A stretch of DNA of 64,000 nt, taken from positions 62,001 through 126,000 of the forward strand of contig JAYRWY010000016.1 in assembly GCA_041917755.1 (NCBI GenBank), written 5' to 3'. Position 1 is the stretch's first letter. Each line of letters opens with the position of its first letter. Source of the stretch: RGZA01 sp041917755 (GTDB lineage Bacteria; Pseudomonadota; Alphaproteobacteria; UBA9219; RGZA01). This document shows, piece by piece, positions 25,834-34,920 of this stretch. Both the position numbers and the translations under genes were made by a program. The notes below the pieces were generated by a model, which saw nothing but the letters and a program-made list of their open reading frames with translations, was not told the DNA's origin and made no database searches.

Positions 25834-26556
25834 TTACGCCATATACTGGCCGCCATTGATGGTCAAAGTAGAACCGGTGATGAAGGCAGCATCATCGCTC
25901 ACTAGGAACTTCACGGCTCTGGCGATTTCCTGCGTACGACCAAGACGACCCACCGGAATACGCGCAATAATTTTTGACAGAATGGATTGCTCAACGGACT
26001 GAACCATCTCAGTGTCAATATAACCTGGCGCAATCGCATTTACCGTAATGCCTTTGCTGGCTGTTTCCAGCGCCAATGACTTAGTAAAACCAACCATACC
26101 CGCCTTTGCAGCAGCATAATTGACCTGACCAAATTGCCCTGCCTGTCCATTGATGGAACCGATATTTACAATTCGGCCAAAGCCACGCTCACGCATGCCG
26201 TTGATGACGGCGCGCGACATGCTGAACACCGATGTCAGGTTGACGCGAATGACTTCGTCCCACATTTCATGGGTCATTTTATGAAGCGGTGTATCACGCG
26301 TGATACCCGCATTGTTCACCAAAATATCAATTGGCCCGAATTCTTTGGTGATTTCATCAACATGGGTCTGGCAAGCAGTAAAATCACCCACATCCCATTT
26401 ACGAACTGCGATACCTGTCTTGGTGCTAAATGCCTTGGCGCGCTCATCATGCGCTGCGTAATTGGCTACCACCGTATATCCCGCTTCTTTAAGTGCGACT
26501 GAAATCGCTTCACCGATACCACGAATACCACCTGTAACAACTGCAACTCTTGCCAT
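25834..26556 (-). CDS. phaB: Acetoacetyl-CoA reductase
   Basis: NADPH-dependent short-chain dehydrogenase giving (R)-3-hydroxybutyryl-CoA, the PHB monomer. The 240 residues include the nucleotide-binding TGGIRGIGEAIS, NNAGITRD, the catalytic Ser in NIGSINGQAG and YAAAKAG with the Tyr-x3-Lys pair. FGQVNYAAAKAGMVGFTKSLA and the C-terminal FITGSTLTINGGQYM are typical of PhaB rather than FabG. It lies 35 bases downstream of phaA. Confidence 0.94.
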   Translation of the reverse strand: MARVAVVTGGIRGIGEAISVALKEAGYTVVANYAAHDERAKAFSTKTGIAVRKWDVGDFTACQTHVDEITKEFGPIDILVNNAGITRDTPLHKMTHEMWDEVIRVNLTSVFSMSRAVINGMRERGFGRIVNIGSINGQAGQFGQVNYAAAKAGMVGFTKSLALETASKGITVNAIAPGYIDTEMVQSVEQSILSKIIARIPVGRLGRTQEIARAVKFLVSDDAAFITGSTLTINGGQYMA

Positions 26557-26591
26557 TTCCTATTCCTACTTTTCTTGATGATGTTAAAAAT

Positions 26592-27767
26592 TTATTTTTC
26601 AATGCACAACGCAACGCCCATGCCGCCGCCAATGCACAATGTGCTCAGGCCCTTCTTGGCATTTCTGCGTTCCATTTCATGCAGCAACGTAATCAATACA
26701 CGTGCGCCCGATGCACCAATGGGGTGTCCCAATGCAATGGCGCCGCCATTTACATTCACACGTGATGTATCCCAGCCCATTTCTTTATTTACCGCAGCTG
26801 CTTGCGCGGCAAAGGCTTCATTGGCTTCAATCAAATCCAGATCCTGCACATTCCAACCTGCACGCTTTAATGCAAGGCGGCTTGCAGGAATAGGCCCCGT
26901 ACCCATCAACGCAGGATCAACACCGGCGGTTGCCCATGATGCAATGCGGCCCATGATTTTCAATTTACGCTTACTGGCTTCTTCTTCGCTCATCAACACC
27001 AATGCAGCCGCGCCATCATTAATGCTCGATGCGTTACCTGCGGTCACCGTGCCATCTTTTACAAAGGCAGGCTTGAGTTTGGTGAGCGCTTCCAGCGTGG
27101 TGCCATGACGTGGATTTTCATCCGTATCAACAACGCGGTCGCCCTTCTTTTCTTTAATAGTCACTGGCACGATTTCGGCTTTGAATTTGCCTTCCTTCAT
27201 CGCGGCTTCAGCCTTGTTTTGTGATGCCAGCGCAAATGCATCCTGGGCATCACGGGTGATTTGATATTGCTGGGCCACGTTTTCCGCGGTTTGGCCCATA
27301 TGGTAGTTGTTATAGATATCCCACAATCCGTCCTTAATCATGGTATCGACCATTTCGCCGCTACCCATGCGCACACCGTAACGCAACATCATCGCGTGCG
27401 GTGAAAGGCTCATGCTTTCTTGGCCGCCTGCCACCACAATATCGGCATCGCCTGATAAGATGCTTTGCATGCCCATCGCAACAGCGCGCAAACCCGAGCC
27501 GCACACTTGGTTGATGGTGAGTGCAGTTTTGTCATAAGGAATACCTGCAGCAACGGCTGCTTGGCGCGCGGTGTTTTGTCCCTGCGCAGCCGTGAGCACA
27601 TGCCCCATTACTACATCGTTGACTTCTTCTGCTTTTACTCCGGCACGAACTAATGCTTCCTTGATTGCAATACCGCCCAACTGAACCGCAGGCACAGATG
27701 ACAAGGCGCCAGCAAATGAACCAATGGCTGTACGAACACCCGAAACAATAACAACAGATTTTGACAT
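26592..27767 (-). CDS. phaA: Acetyl-CoA acetyltransferase (beta-ketothiolase)
   Basis: Condenses two acetyl-CoA to acetoacetyl-CoA, the first step of PHB synthesis. The nucleophilic Cys is in NQVCGSGLRA (near residue 89). The catalytic His in NGGAIALGHPIGASG and the second Cys in CIGGGMGVAL are intact. The 391 residues match the family. It follows the PhaC-like gene by 56 bases and precedes phaB. Confidence 0.96.
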   Translation of the reverse strand: MSKSVVIVSGVRTAIGSFAGALSSVPAVQLGGIAIKEALVRAGVKAEEVNDVVMGHVLTAAQGQNTARQAAVAAGIPYDKTALTINQVCGSGLRAVAMGMQSILSGDADIVVAGGQESMSLSPHAMMLRYGVRMGSGEMVDTMIKDGLWDIYNNYHMGQTAENVAQQYQITRDAQDAFALASQNKAEAAMKEGKFKAEIVPVTIKEKKGDRVVDTDENPRHGTTLEALTKLKPAFVKDGTVTAGNASSINDGAAALVLMSEEEASKRKLKIMGRIASWATAGVDPALMGTGPIPASRLALKRAGWNVQDLDLIEANEAFAAQAAAVNKEMGWDTSRVNVNGGAIALGHPIGASGARVLITLLHEMERRNAKKGLSTLCIGGGMGVALCIEK

Positions 27768-27823
27768 AAATATTCCTTGAGCAGGCAGGACGGGAAAAAG
27801 ATGTGCGTAAGGTAGTGTCTGAT

Positions 27824-29179
27824 TTACTTAGAAGCAAGCCAGCTAAAAAGCGCAGGCCATAATTTATCTCGCGCTGCCGCATTGACCATCATGCTGATAT
27901 GGCCGAATTCCGGCTCTAAAACCGCTGGCTCTAAAACCTTAGATAAAGCAGATGCTTGGCGCATCCCCGCCGCCAAGGCCTTGGCACTGGCGGGCGGAAC
28001 GATTTTGTCATTCTGTGGAATAACATGCAGGCTGGGCAGTTTAATGTCCTGCGGGCGTATGGCTTTGCCCAAAACCCGCCATGCGCCCTTGGCTGGGGTA
28101 TTATCGATATACCAGCCCTGTAAACAGGTAGCAGCCACCTTTCCGGTCAATGGTACGCCCTCATTCACCCAATCTTCGATAAGGACGAAAGCCCGTTCCT
28201 CTGTACTGCGCGGTTTCATGCCCGCAAAGCGGATAAATTTATCAAGCAAGGCAAATGGCTGCAGGCTAATGAAAAAACACTGCAACACATCCACCGGTAA
28301 TTCGCCCTGTTGTTCCAACATCGGCTCTATTTGCGGCAACATTTGCTTTACGCGCGCGGCTTGCTCGCGCCCCATCACATCGCCATGAAAATCCCAAGGG
28401 GTTGCTAAAAACATAATACTGCGGATGGCGTCACTGGCATGCGCTGCCAATGCCGCCGCCAGTAATCCGCCCATGCAATAACCAATCACATGCACTTTCC
28501 CGCCCGCCATGTTCTTGGCAAGGTTGAGCACCGGAAATAACCGCTTGGCCAAATAATCATCAAAGGTAAAGCCGGCCTCGTCTTTGCCCGGCACATCCCA
28601 ATCAATCAATAATGGACGAAAACCGGTCTTGGCTAATTCACGCACGAAGCTTTGTTGCTGATCAATATCCAGTACATGATAGCGGTTGATGAGCGATGGT
28701 ATAACCAGCACAACCGGTTTTTTGCTGTCTTTTTTGTGTGAAAAATCAAGCACCCGTGTGGTACCCGCACGCCAAATCACGGGCGGCTCCTTGATGTCAC
28801 GCGAAATGGCACTGCTGCGATAACGCGTCAACGCATCAAGAAAGATTTTGTATTGCGCCGAAGATAGACGATGCAACGCATCATCAAAGCATTCACCGGC
28901 TGATTTATTTTTGGGTTGCCTGTTTGACGCGCTTAACTGCAGCCACTGCTGGTGAAGCTGCTTTCTTTTTTCGCGCAGATTTTTTGGCAGCTGGCTTTCC
29001 AGCTCCTTCAAATTCGGTAAATCGTTTCTCAAGATCTGCGAGACGGCTGGCAAGTTGAGCCACAGCATATGCGCTAGCGCCAGATAAAGCGGAAGCGGCC
29101 GCGGACCTATTCTCAGTTCGGCCTTGGCCAAAGCTGGGGCTAAAACTGGTTCCCGTTGTGCTTGCGGTTTTTTTCTCAT
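27824..29179 (-). CDS. PhaC-like alpha/beta hydrolase, probable PHA synthase subunit
   Basis: A 451-residue alpha/beta-hydrolase of the PHA synthase superfamily. The PhaC-type lipase box GYCMGG holds a catalytic Cys. The likely Asp is in IPQNDKIVPP and the His in EFGHIS. LVIPSLINRYHVLDI and PLLIDWDVPG match PhaC. It is shorter than class I synthases (about 570-600) but longer than class III PhaC (about 360). Its first 92 codons overlap the upstream PhaE-like gene in another frame (28905-29179). The overlapped N-terminus, with GPRPLPLYLALA, resembles that of related proteins, so I keep the upstream ATG. Confidence 0.8.
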   Translation of the reverse strand: MRKKPQAQREPVLAPALAKAELRIGPRPLPLYLALAHMLWLNLPAVSQILRNDLPNLKELESQLPKNLREKRKQLHQQWLQLSASNRQPKNKSAGECFDDALHRLSSAQYKIFLDALTRYRSSAISRDIKEPPVIWRAGTTRVLDFSHKKDSKKPVVLVIPSLINRYHVLDIDQQQSFVRELAKTGFRPLLIDWDVPGKDEAGFTFDDYLAKRLFPVLNLAKNMAGGKVHVIGYCMGGLLAAALAAHASDAIRSIMFLATPWDFHGDVMGREQAARVKQMLPQIEPMLEQQGELPVDVLQCFFISLQPFALLDKFIRFAGMKPRSTEERAFVLIEDWVNEGVPLTGKVAATCLQGWYIDNTPAKGAWRVLGKAIRPQDIKLPSLHVIPQNDKIVPPASAKALAAGMRQASALSKVLEPAVLEPEFGHISMMVNAAARDKLWPALFSWLASK

Positions 29180-29585
29180 CCTGTCTATCGGAAGCTCCCT
29201 TGGTATTCATATTGGCAGCTTTGCCCAATTGTTCCAACATCATCAGCCAGATGTCCATTCCGCCTGAAAATAATGGCGTAAACATCTGTGAAATCTGCGG
29301 TGACATCAACTTGGCGGCAGGCTCCATAACCTTGCTCATGTCCTTCATCGCATCGGGATTGTTCAGAAAATGGGATAGCTGCTCGCGCCACAAATCCAGG
29401 GTCTGACGTGCAAGGCTATCGTAACCGAATGCATCCGCGCTGAATGCTTCTGCTTTGCGTTTTGCGCCCGCACTCTTTTCGCTCCCGTTTTTATCATGGA
29501 CAGTTTTTTCGTGTGCGCTTTTTTCCGGCGCAGCCTTTTGTTCAGGAGACATTTTTTTGCGTGATGCCGTTTTGGTGCGGGACAT
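28905..29585 (-). CDS. PhaE/PhaM-like PHA granule or synthase-associated protein
   Basis: A 226-residue protein with a Lys/Ser/Ala-rich start, a helical centre and a very basic Lys/Ala tail. The centre is RQTLDLWREQLSHFLNNPDAM, then MSPQISQMFTPLFSGGMDIWLMMLEQLGK. The tail follows a predicted coiled segment (LASRLADLEKRFTEFE). This layout resembles PhaE of class III synthases or PhaM granule proteins, and position next to PhaC supports it. The start at 29585 is fixed by a strong AAGGAGG. The C-terminal 91 codons overlap the next gene out of frame. Confidence 0.65.
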   Translation of the reverse strand: MSRTKTASRKKMSPEQKAAPEKSAHEKTVHDKNGSEKSAGAKRKAEAFSADAFGYDSLARQTLDLWREQLSHFLNNPDAMKDMSKVMEPAAKLMSPQISQMFTPLFSGGMDIWLMMLEQLGKAANMNTKGASDRQDEKKTASTTGTSFSPSFGQGRTENRSAAASALSGASAYAVAQLASRLADLEKRFTEFEGAGKPAAKKSARKKKAASPAVAAVKRVKQATQK

Positions 29586-29635
29586 TTGGCCTCCTTTTTG
29601 CTTCTCAGCTTTTATGCGTGGTGCATCTCTATGAT

Positions 29636-29658
29636 ACAGCAGGACAATTTTCTGCTGT
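29636..29658. promoter_or_regulatory. Inverted repeat in the phaR/PhaE-like divergent promoter region
   Basis: ACAGCAG (29636-29642) and CTGCTGT (29652-29658) form a perfect 7-base inverted repeat with a 9-base spacer. It lies in the 156-base region between the two divergent starts. PhaR of Paracoccus is known to bind TGC-rich sites, so this is a candidate operator; the spacing is not identical to the known site. Confidence 0.4.
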
Positions 29659-29741
29659 TGCGAAAACACTGCATAAGGATTAAACTACCTCCATCGTGTG
29701 TTCAATACCCTTTCGTTCATACAGTTATAATGAAGGTCGAT

Positions 29742-30488
29742 ATGATGGTGCAGCCAACAATGACGAATACGCCCCCAAATAATTCTTCCCAAACGCAAAA
29801 AGTAAATCCGATTGTCATCAAAAAATATGCCAATCGCCGTTTGTACAACACAGATACCAGCTCCTATGTGACGCTGGATGATTTGTGCAAAATGATCAAA
29901 GACGGTGAAGAAATCATCGTATTTGATGCCAAAAATGGCGATGATATTACCCGTTCAGTGCTAACGCAGATAATTGTGGAACAAGAAGCAAAAGGCGGCC
30001 AAAGCTTGCTGCCAACAGGCTTCCTTCGCCAGATTATTTCCTATTACGGCGGTAACATGCAGGGTCTTGTTCCCGGCTATCTTGATTTTGCGATGCAGGC
30101 GTTGACCAAAAACCAGGGTCAAATGCAGGAAGTGTTCCGCAACAGCTTCGGCAGCCTGTTTCCATTCAACACCATGCAACAGATGACCAAGCAGAACGTC
30201 GCATTGTTCGAACAGACCATGCGCATGTTCTCCCCGTTTGCTCAAGGCAACCAGAGCCAACATCCGGTTGGCACACCCGAAGCACAACAGGCCGAACAAG
30301 CCGCACAAGCTCAACCCGCTTCCGCGCCATCGCATCTTCGTACCGTGCACAACAATGTTCAATCAGCAGTGCAAAATTCGCCTGCTGAAGAAAACGAAGA
30401 AGACGAAGCATCGATTAAACTGATGCAACAACGCCTTGATGATTTGCAAAAGCAAATCGGCGCATTACAAAAGAAAGATGACGAATAA
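29742..30488 (+). CDS. phaR: PHB synthesis repressor PhaR
   Basis: Regulator that represses phasin and PHB genes and is released by binding PHB. The N-terminal PHB_acc domain has the diagnostic IKKYANRRLYNTDTSSYVTLDDL at about residues 25-47 and IVFDAKNGDDITRSVLTQII. A C-terminal Gln/Ala/Pro-rich stretch ends in a coiled coil (LMQQRLDDLQKQIGALQ). GAAGG at 29732-29736 favours ATG 29742 or 29745; the frame is open further upstream. About 248 residues. It is divergent from the PHB gene cluster it probably controls. Confidence 0.92.
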   Translation: MMVQPTMTNTPPNNSSQTQKVNPIVIKKYANRRLYNTDTSSYVTLDDLCKMIKDGEEIIVFDAKNGDDITRSVLTQIIVEQEAKGGQSLLPTGFLRQIISYYGGNMQGLVPGYLDFAMQALTKNQGQMQEVFRNSFGSLFPFNTMQQMTKQNVALFEQTMRMFSPFAQGNQSQHPVGTPEAQQAEQAAQAQPASAPSHLRTVHNNVQSAVQNSPAEENEEDEASIKLMQQRLDDLQKQIGALQKKDDE

Positions 30489-30508
30489 TCACTGCCGTAT
30501 ATTAAATA

Positions 30509-30537
30509 AAAAACGCGCCTAAATGGCGCGTTTTTTT
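30509..30537. terminator. Intrinsic terminator between phaR and the EAL gene
   Basis: AAACGCGCC and GGCGCGTTT pair around TAAAT, with A runs on the left and seven T on the right. It can work in both directions for the convergent phaR and PAS-GGDEF-EAL genes. Confidence 0.9.
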
Positions 30538-30557
30538 ATGCTTGAACGGATTTGATA

Positions 30558-32258
30558 TTACGCGCTGGCGGCGGCTGGTTTCTTACCCGTGCCATGCTTT
30601 TCGTCATAGCGTTTCTTGATATTGGCAGGCACATCCACCTCAGGGCGACCAAAATAATATCCCTGCATATGATCAACATTGGCCTTACGCAGGAACGCCG
30701 CAACATCTTCGGTTTCAACGCCTTCGGCCACGGTTTCCAAACCTAATCCTTTGGCCAGCGCCACAAGAGTATTCACCATCACCTGCTGGTCAGCATCATT
30801 CACCACATTGCTCAGCAACTCGCGGTCAATCTTGAGCGTGTTCACAGCCAAGGTGCGCAAATAGCGAATAGAGGTAAAGCCAGACCCAAAGTCATCGAGC
30901 GCAACTTCCCCGCCCAATTCATGCACGGTGTCGACAAAACGTTTGGTTTCTTCAATATCAAGAATAGCAGCTGTTTCGGTAATTTCGATAATCAGGCGCT
31001 TGGCCAATACTTCTCTGCCTGCAAACTTCTCGCGCAGAATATCCGGCCATCCTTTTTGTGATGCCGTAAGGCCAGAAACGTTCACCGCCAACACCAATTC
31101 CGGGTCAGCAGCCAATGCATCAATCGCCATATCCAATACTTTTCTATCGACAATATTGGCAAGCCCAAGCTGTTCAATCACGGGAATGAACAGCCCTGCT
31201 GGAATAAAATCACCCTTTTCATTCACCATACGAATAAGTGCTTCAAAGGATAGAATCTTTCCTGTCTTGGCACAAATAATCGGCTGATACGCCAACCGCA
31301 CCCCATCGCCTTTTAATGCGGCAAGGGTCTGCTGGCCAATTTCCAATGAACGGCGATGCGACTGCGTGCGCTCAGCCGATGGAACATATTCAATAAACGC
31401 ATTGCGGCCTTGGCGTTGCGCATCACGCAAAGCCTGTTCGGCGCGGATCATTGCTTCCCATGCCGTGGTGACTGAACTTGGCACAATTACGCCGCCCATC
31501 GACACCGAGACCTGCACAGGACATACAGGACTATCAACTGGTTGCTCGCGGAACGACGTCAGCAAGCGTTCACTTAGCTCAGCCAAGCGCTTGCTATCAT
31601 AATCACGCAAAATAATACCAAACTGGTCACCGCCTACGCGGCCAATTTCAATCACATCGGGAATCAAATCCTGCACGCGTTTAAGCGCGCCAAGAATAAC
31701 GCGGTCAGCCGCATCGGGCCCGATCGCTTCATTCACATAGGTCATGTTATCAATCGCCATCACCACATAGCCGAGCGATTTCTCACTACCCTTGCTGACA
31801 TTGATGATGCCTTCCAGCATTTCCAATAAATGCGTGCGGTTGGGAAGGCCCGTTAAATTATCACGGCGAATGCGCGTGGTTAAATCCATCTCCAGCATTT
31901 TGCGTGCGGTAATCACACGCAATACGCCACGCACCTGTGTGGGCGTGCCATCATCTGCAAAAATCACATGACCACGTTCATGCACCCATGCGGTAGTGCC
32001 ATCATGCAATTTGATCCGGTAATCACGATCAAGACGTTGCGCTTGTGATTGCAACATGAAGGCATTGAAAATTTGTGCATCCGCTTCATGTACGCGACGG
32101 CGGAAATCTGCGCCTTTGATATGTACCGCGCTATCGCTCGTACCAAAAATGGAAATCAAAGAGCCAGTCCAACGCATCTGGTCATCGCCAATGTCCCAGA
32201 CATAACCGGCATCCCCGGCTGCCATTAAAATACTCAGTGAATTATTCTGCTCAGGCAT
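30558..32258 (-). CDS. PAS-GGDEF-EAL protein, probable cyclic-di-GMP phosphodiesterase
   Basis: A 566-residue signalling protein without membrane segments. An N-terminal PAS domain (about 8-120) is followed by a GGDEF domain (about 130-290) whose signature reads GGDQF, so the cyclase is probably inactive. The EAL domain (about 310-550) keeps the catalytic set: EALIR, VNVS, EITE, LDDFGSGF, KIDR and EGVE. Degradation of c-di-GMP is therefore the expected activity, with PAS as input. The last 15 residues are Lys/Ala-rich. The gene stands alone, 70 bases from the phaR stop. Confidence 0.9.
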   Translation of the reverse strand: MPEQNNSLSILMAAGDAGYVWDIGDDQMRWTGSLISIFGTSDSAVHIKGADFRRRVHEADAQIFNAFMLQSQAQRLDRDYRIKLHDGTTAWVHERGHVIFADDGTPTQVRGVLRVITARKMLEMDLTTRIRRDNLTGLPNRTHLLEMLEGIINVSKGSEKSLGYVVMAIDNMTYVNEAIGPDAADRVILGALKRVQDLIPDVIEIGRVGGDQFGIILRDYDSKRLAELSERLLTSFREQPVDSPVCPVQVSVSMGGVIVPSSVTTAWEAMIRAEQALRDAQRQGRNAFIEYVPSAERTQSHRRSLEIGQQTLAALKGDGVRLAYQPIICAKTGKILSFEALIRMVNEKGDFIPAGLFIPVIEQLGLANIVDRKVLDMAIDALAADPELVLAVNVSGLTASQKGWPDILREKFAGREVLAKRLIIEITETAAILDIEETKRFVDTVHELGGEVALDDFGSGFTSIRYLRTLAVNTLKIDRELLSNVVNDADQQVMVNTLVALAKGLGLETVAEGVETEDVAAFLRKANVDHMQGYYFGRPEVDVPANIKKRYDEKHGTGKKPAAASA

Positions 32259-32405
32259 ATGACCAAGGCTCTAAAACGACACGCTAACAACAGTGAAAGC
32301 TATGCATCATCTTAGAGTTGCAGACTTAACAAAAGTTAAATATGTGCAAAATCTGTCCGGCTCAGCAACAAACCATAAGAATGACGGGGATAAATCCCCC
32401 AGCCA

Positions 32406-33566
32406 TTATTGCTTGGCTGCGGGGGCTGGTTCGCTTGGTGCAGGTGCCTTGGCTGATTCAGCAGCAGGCGCAGGCGGAGCAGATGCTGCCGGCACTGCTG
32501 GCTGTTCTTTGGCAAGCTGACGGATAAGCGCCGCAATACTATCGCGTGCCTTATTCGCGGCATCCTTATCATTGTTATCGCTTTCATGCATGAACATGGT
32601 GAAGAGATGATTATCGGTGAGATAAATGAGCAAGGAGACATACACCTTACGTTCTTTCATCTCGCAACCTACACCCATCGTGCGCACATCAATACCGGAG
32701 TATTTTTCAATTTCACCCTTATTGGATGTGAAGGTACCGGTACATTGTTTCTTGTAACCGGCTTCCATAATCTCGGTCATTTTTTCTATTGTCGCTTCGG
32801 CTGGCACTTGGCGCTCACGCATACCACCAAACAGGCCATTGGTCTTCCAACCAAAATCTACAGGTGCCTTGCTCGGATCAGGAATGTTGACCAACTCCAA
32901 ATCCTTTAATCCGGCCTTGATTAGAAGATTCTTCAAGCTAGGAGGAAATTCACCAGCCTTACCTTTTTTGCCTGCCACAGGCTTTTCACCTGATTTAGCA
33001 GCAGCTTCCGGCGGCATTTTTACCTTACCCGTTCCAACATCCACACAGGTCTGTAACCCTTGCAACGCCTTGCTCACATTCTTAAGCGCAAATTTGGTCG
33101 CATCTTCTTTTCCGGAAAGCGTAATCGCCTTGCCCTTATTCAATGCATTCAACAAATCTTTATCCTGATGCATCGGCAATAACAGCAATTCCGGATTAGC
33201 AGCAATCGCCAGCGCATCCTTGCTGTAAAGTTTGTCGATGGAAACATTCATCTGATGCTTCTCGTCTTTTGCAAATCCGGCTTTGGGTACGCCAATACCG
33301 ATATTGATTTCCTGTTTGGGTGACATTGCAAATGCCAATGACAAGTCATTATTGAATTCGCCGCGCATCAGACAGTAATTGAAATTACCCTTTTCATCGC
33401 GGATCATGCCCACTTGCCAGCCATTCTTTGACTGCGCGGCATCACTGGCACTGCTTTCCGATTTTTTGGGGGCAGTTTTGGCTTTCGCTGAGGCGTCGCC
33501 AGCACTCACGCCAACAACCAACGCAACCATCAACAGACACTTGATAACCGAGCTTAAGAAACGCAT
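32406..33566 (-). CDS. Secreted protein of unknown function
   Basis: A 386-residue protein with a clear signal peptide (residues 1-27, ending VSAGDASAKA). The segment from NGWQVGMIRDEKGNFNYCLMRGEF to about residue 155 is faintly like the invasion-associated locus B family, a weak resemblance only. The second half (about 205-350) is unrecognised, and the tail is Pro/Ala-rich. Few cysteines: C in NYCLM, TCVD, KKQCTG and VGCEM could form two disulfides. AAGG nine bases before ATG supports the start. It is monocistronic. Confidence 0.65.
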   Translation of the reverse strand: MRFLSSVIKCLLMVALVVGVSAGDASAKAKTAPKKSESSASDAAQSKNGWQVGMIRDEKGNFNYCLMRGEFNNDLSLAFAMSPKQEINIGIGVPKAGFAKDEKHQMNVSIDKLYSKDALAIAANPELLLLPMHQDKDLLNALNKGKAITLSGKEDATKFALKNVSKALQGLQTCVDVGTGKVKMPPEAAAKSGEKPVAGKKGKAGEFPPSLKNLLIKAGLKDLELVNIPDPSKAPVDFGWKTNGLFGGMRERQVPAEATIEKMTEIMEAGYKKQCTGTFTSNKGEIEKYSGIDVRTMGVGCEMKERKVYVSLLIYLTDNHLFTMFMHESDNNDKDAANKARDSIAALIRQLAKEQPAVPAASAPPAPAAESAKAPAPSEPAPAAKQ

Positions 33567-33715
33567 GTGATAACCTTACAAAAAATCAAAGAAAATCAGG
33601 CACTCAGCCAAAACCACAAGGCCCCGCCTTTACGATTGCCTATTAAGAAAAGCCAGACTAATGTCTCCCATCCCGTGTGACAAGTACTACCTAACTAGTT
33701 AAGGAATATCCGGTC

Positions 33716-34861
33716 GTGCCGACGCTAATCTCAAAACCCATTTCCTTGAATTTCATCGCTCAAACCCTTGGTGCGACGGTCATTGGCGATGGCGAATTGC
33801 TGGTTAACCGCCTCGTTCATCCCAAAGATGCTCAAAGCGATAGCGATATGCTGTTGGCATTTGATAAATCCTTACATAGTTTTCTTGAAACCACCCCTGC
33901 CCGCACCCTTATTCTGGCAAAAGGCCAAGAACAACTCGCCGAGCAGTTCACCGCAAAATCTGGACAGAAAAAAGGCGGAGCTGTACTGGTCGAACGTCCA
34001 CGTTTTGCCATGGCAAAACTGACCTCACTCTTCGCACGCCCTGACTACACCGCCAGAAGCATTCATCCCTCCGCATCCGTCGATGCCACTGCAAAAATTG
34101 GTAAAAACGTCGCCATCGGCCCCTTATGCTTTGTTGGGCCACATGCTGAAATCGGCGACGGCACGACGCTTGTCTCACAAGTCACCATCGGCGCTCACGC
34201 CAAGCTTGGCAAAGATTGCCTTGTGCATGCTGGTGCACGTATCGGTGATTATGTACAGGTCGGCGACCGCGCCATATTCCATTTTAATTCAGTGATTGGT
34301 TCCGACGGATTCAGTTTTGTGACACCCGAACGCGGCAGCGTCGAAGCCGCAAAGGCCAGCACCTCCAGCAAGGTTGAAGCCTTTAATAATGAAATTATCC
34401 GTATCCACTCGTTGGGCGCGGTTATCATCGGCAACGATGTTGAAATCGGCTCCTGCACCACCATCGATCGCGGCACGATTACCGATACCCGCATTGGTAA
34501 CGGCACCAAAATCGATAATCAGGTGCAGATCGGCCATAACGTCGAAATTGGCGAAAATTGCCTAATTTGTGGTACGGCGGGTATCGCCGGTTCAACCGTA
34601 ATTGGTAACCGGGTGGTGCTGGCGGCACGTTGCGGCGTAGCTGACCACCTTAAAATTGGTGACGATGCCGTGCTCATGGCCTCCTCCCAATTGGGCACAA
34701 ACCTGCCAGAAAAGGCCATTTATATGGGCTTTCCTGCTATGCCCCGCGAACGGTTTATGGAACAAATGATACACTTGGCACGCCTTAAAAATATGAGTAA
34801 ACGTATCGGCGGCCTTGAGGAAAAAGTTAACGTCCTTGAGTCCTCAAATAAGAAAAGCTAA
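33716..34861 (+). CDS. lpxD: UDP-3-O-acylglucosamine N-acyltransferase
   Basis: Third enzyme of lipid A synthesis, adding the N-linked hydroxyacyl chain from acyl-ACP. The 381 residues show the N-terminal uridine-binding domain (to about 105), the left-handed beta-helix of hexapeptide repeats, NSVIGSDGFSF, and QIGHNVEIGEN with the likely catalytic His. The C-terminal helix ends in a coiled coil. The start is GTG. It does not sit in the usual bamA-lpxD-fabZ-lpxA cluster but before an ACP/ketoacyl-synthase pair. Confidence 0.95.
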   Translation: MPTLISKPISLNFIAQTLGATVIGDGELLVNRLVHPKDAQSDSDMLLAFDKSLHSFLETTPARTLILAKGQEQLAEQFTAKSGQKKGGAVLVERPRFAMAKLTSLFARPDYTARSIHPSASVDATAKIGKNVAIGPLCFVGPHAEIGDGTTLVSQVTIGAHAKLGKDCLVHAGARIGDYVQVGDRAIFHFNSVIGSDGFSFVTPERGSVEAAKASTSSKVEAFNNEIIRIHSLGAVIIGNDVEIGSCTTIDRGTITDTRIGNGTKIDNQVQIGHNVEIGENCLICGTAGIAGSTVIGNRVVLAARCGVADHLKIGDDAVLMASSQLGTNLPEKAIYMGFPAMPRERFMEQMIHLARLKNMSKRIGGLEEKVNVLESSNKKS

Positions 34862-34920
34862 TAAGAAAAGCCCAATTACCTTTCATTCCTTCTATTCTTT
34901 AAGTTGAGAGCGACCCGATT

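Noticed and set aside
27824..29179. PhaC-like gene as a truncated class I PHA synthase pseudogene
   Set aside because: The catalytic Cys, Asp and His and the C-terminus are intact, and a PhaE-like partner is next to it, so a shorter functional enzyme is more likely.
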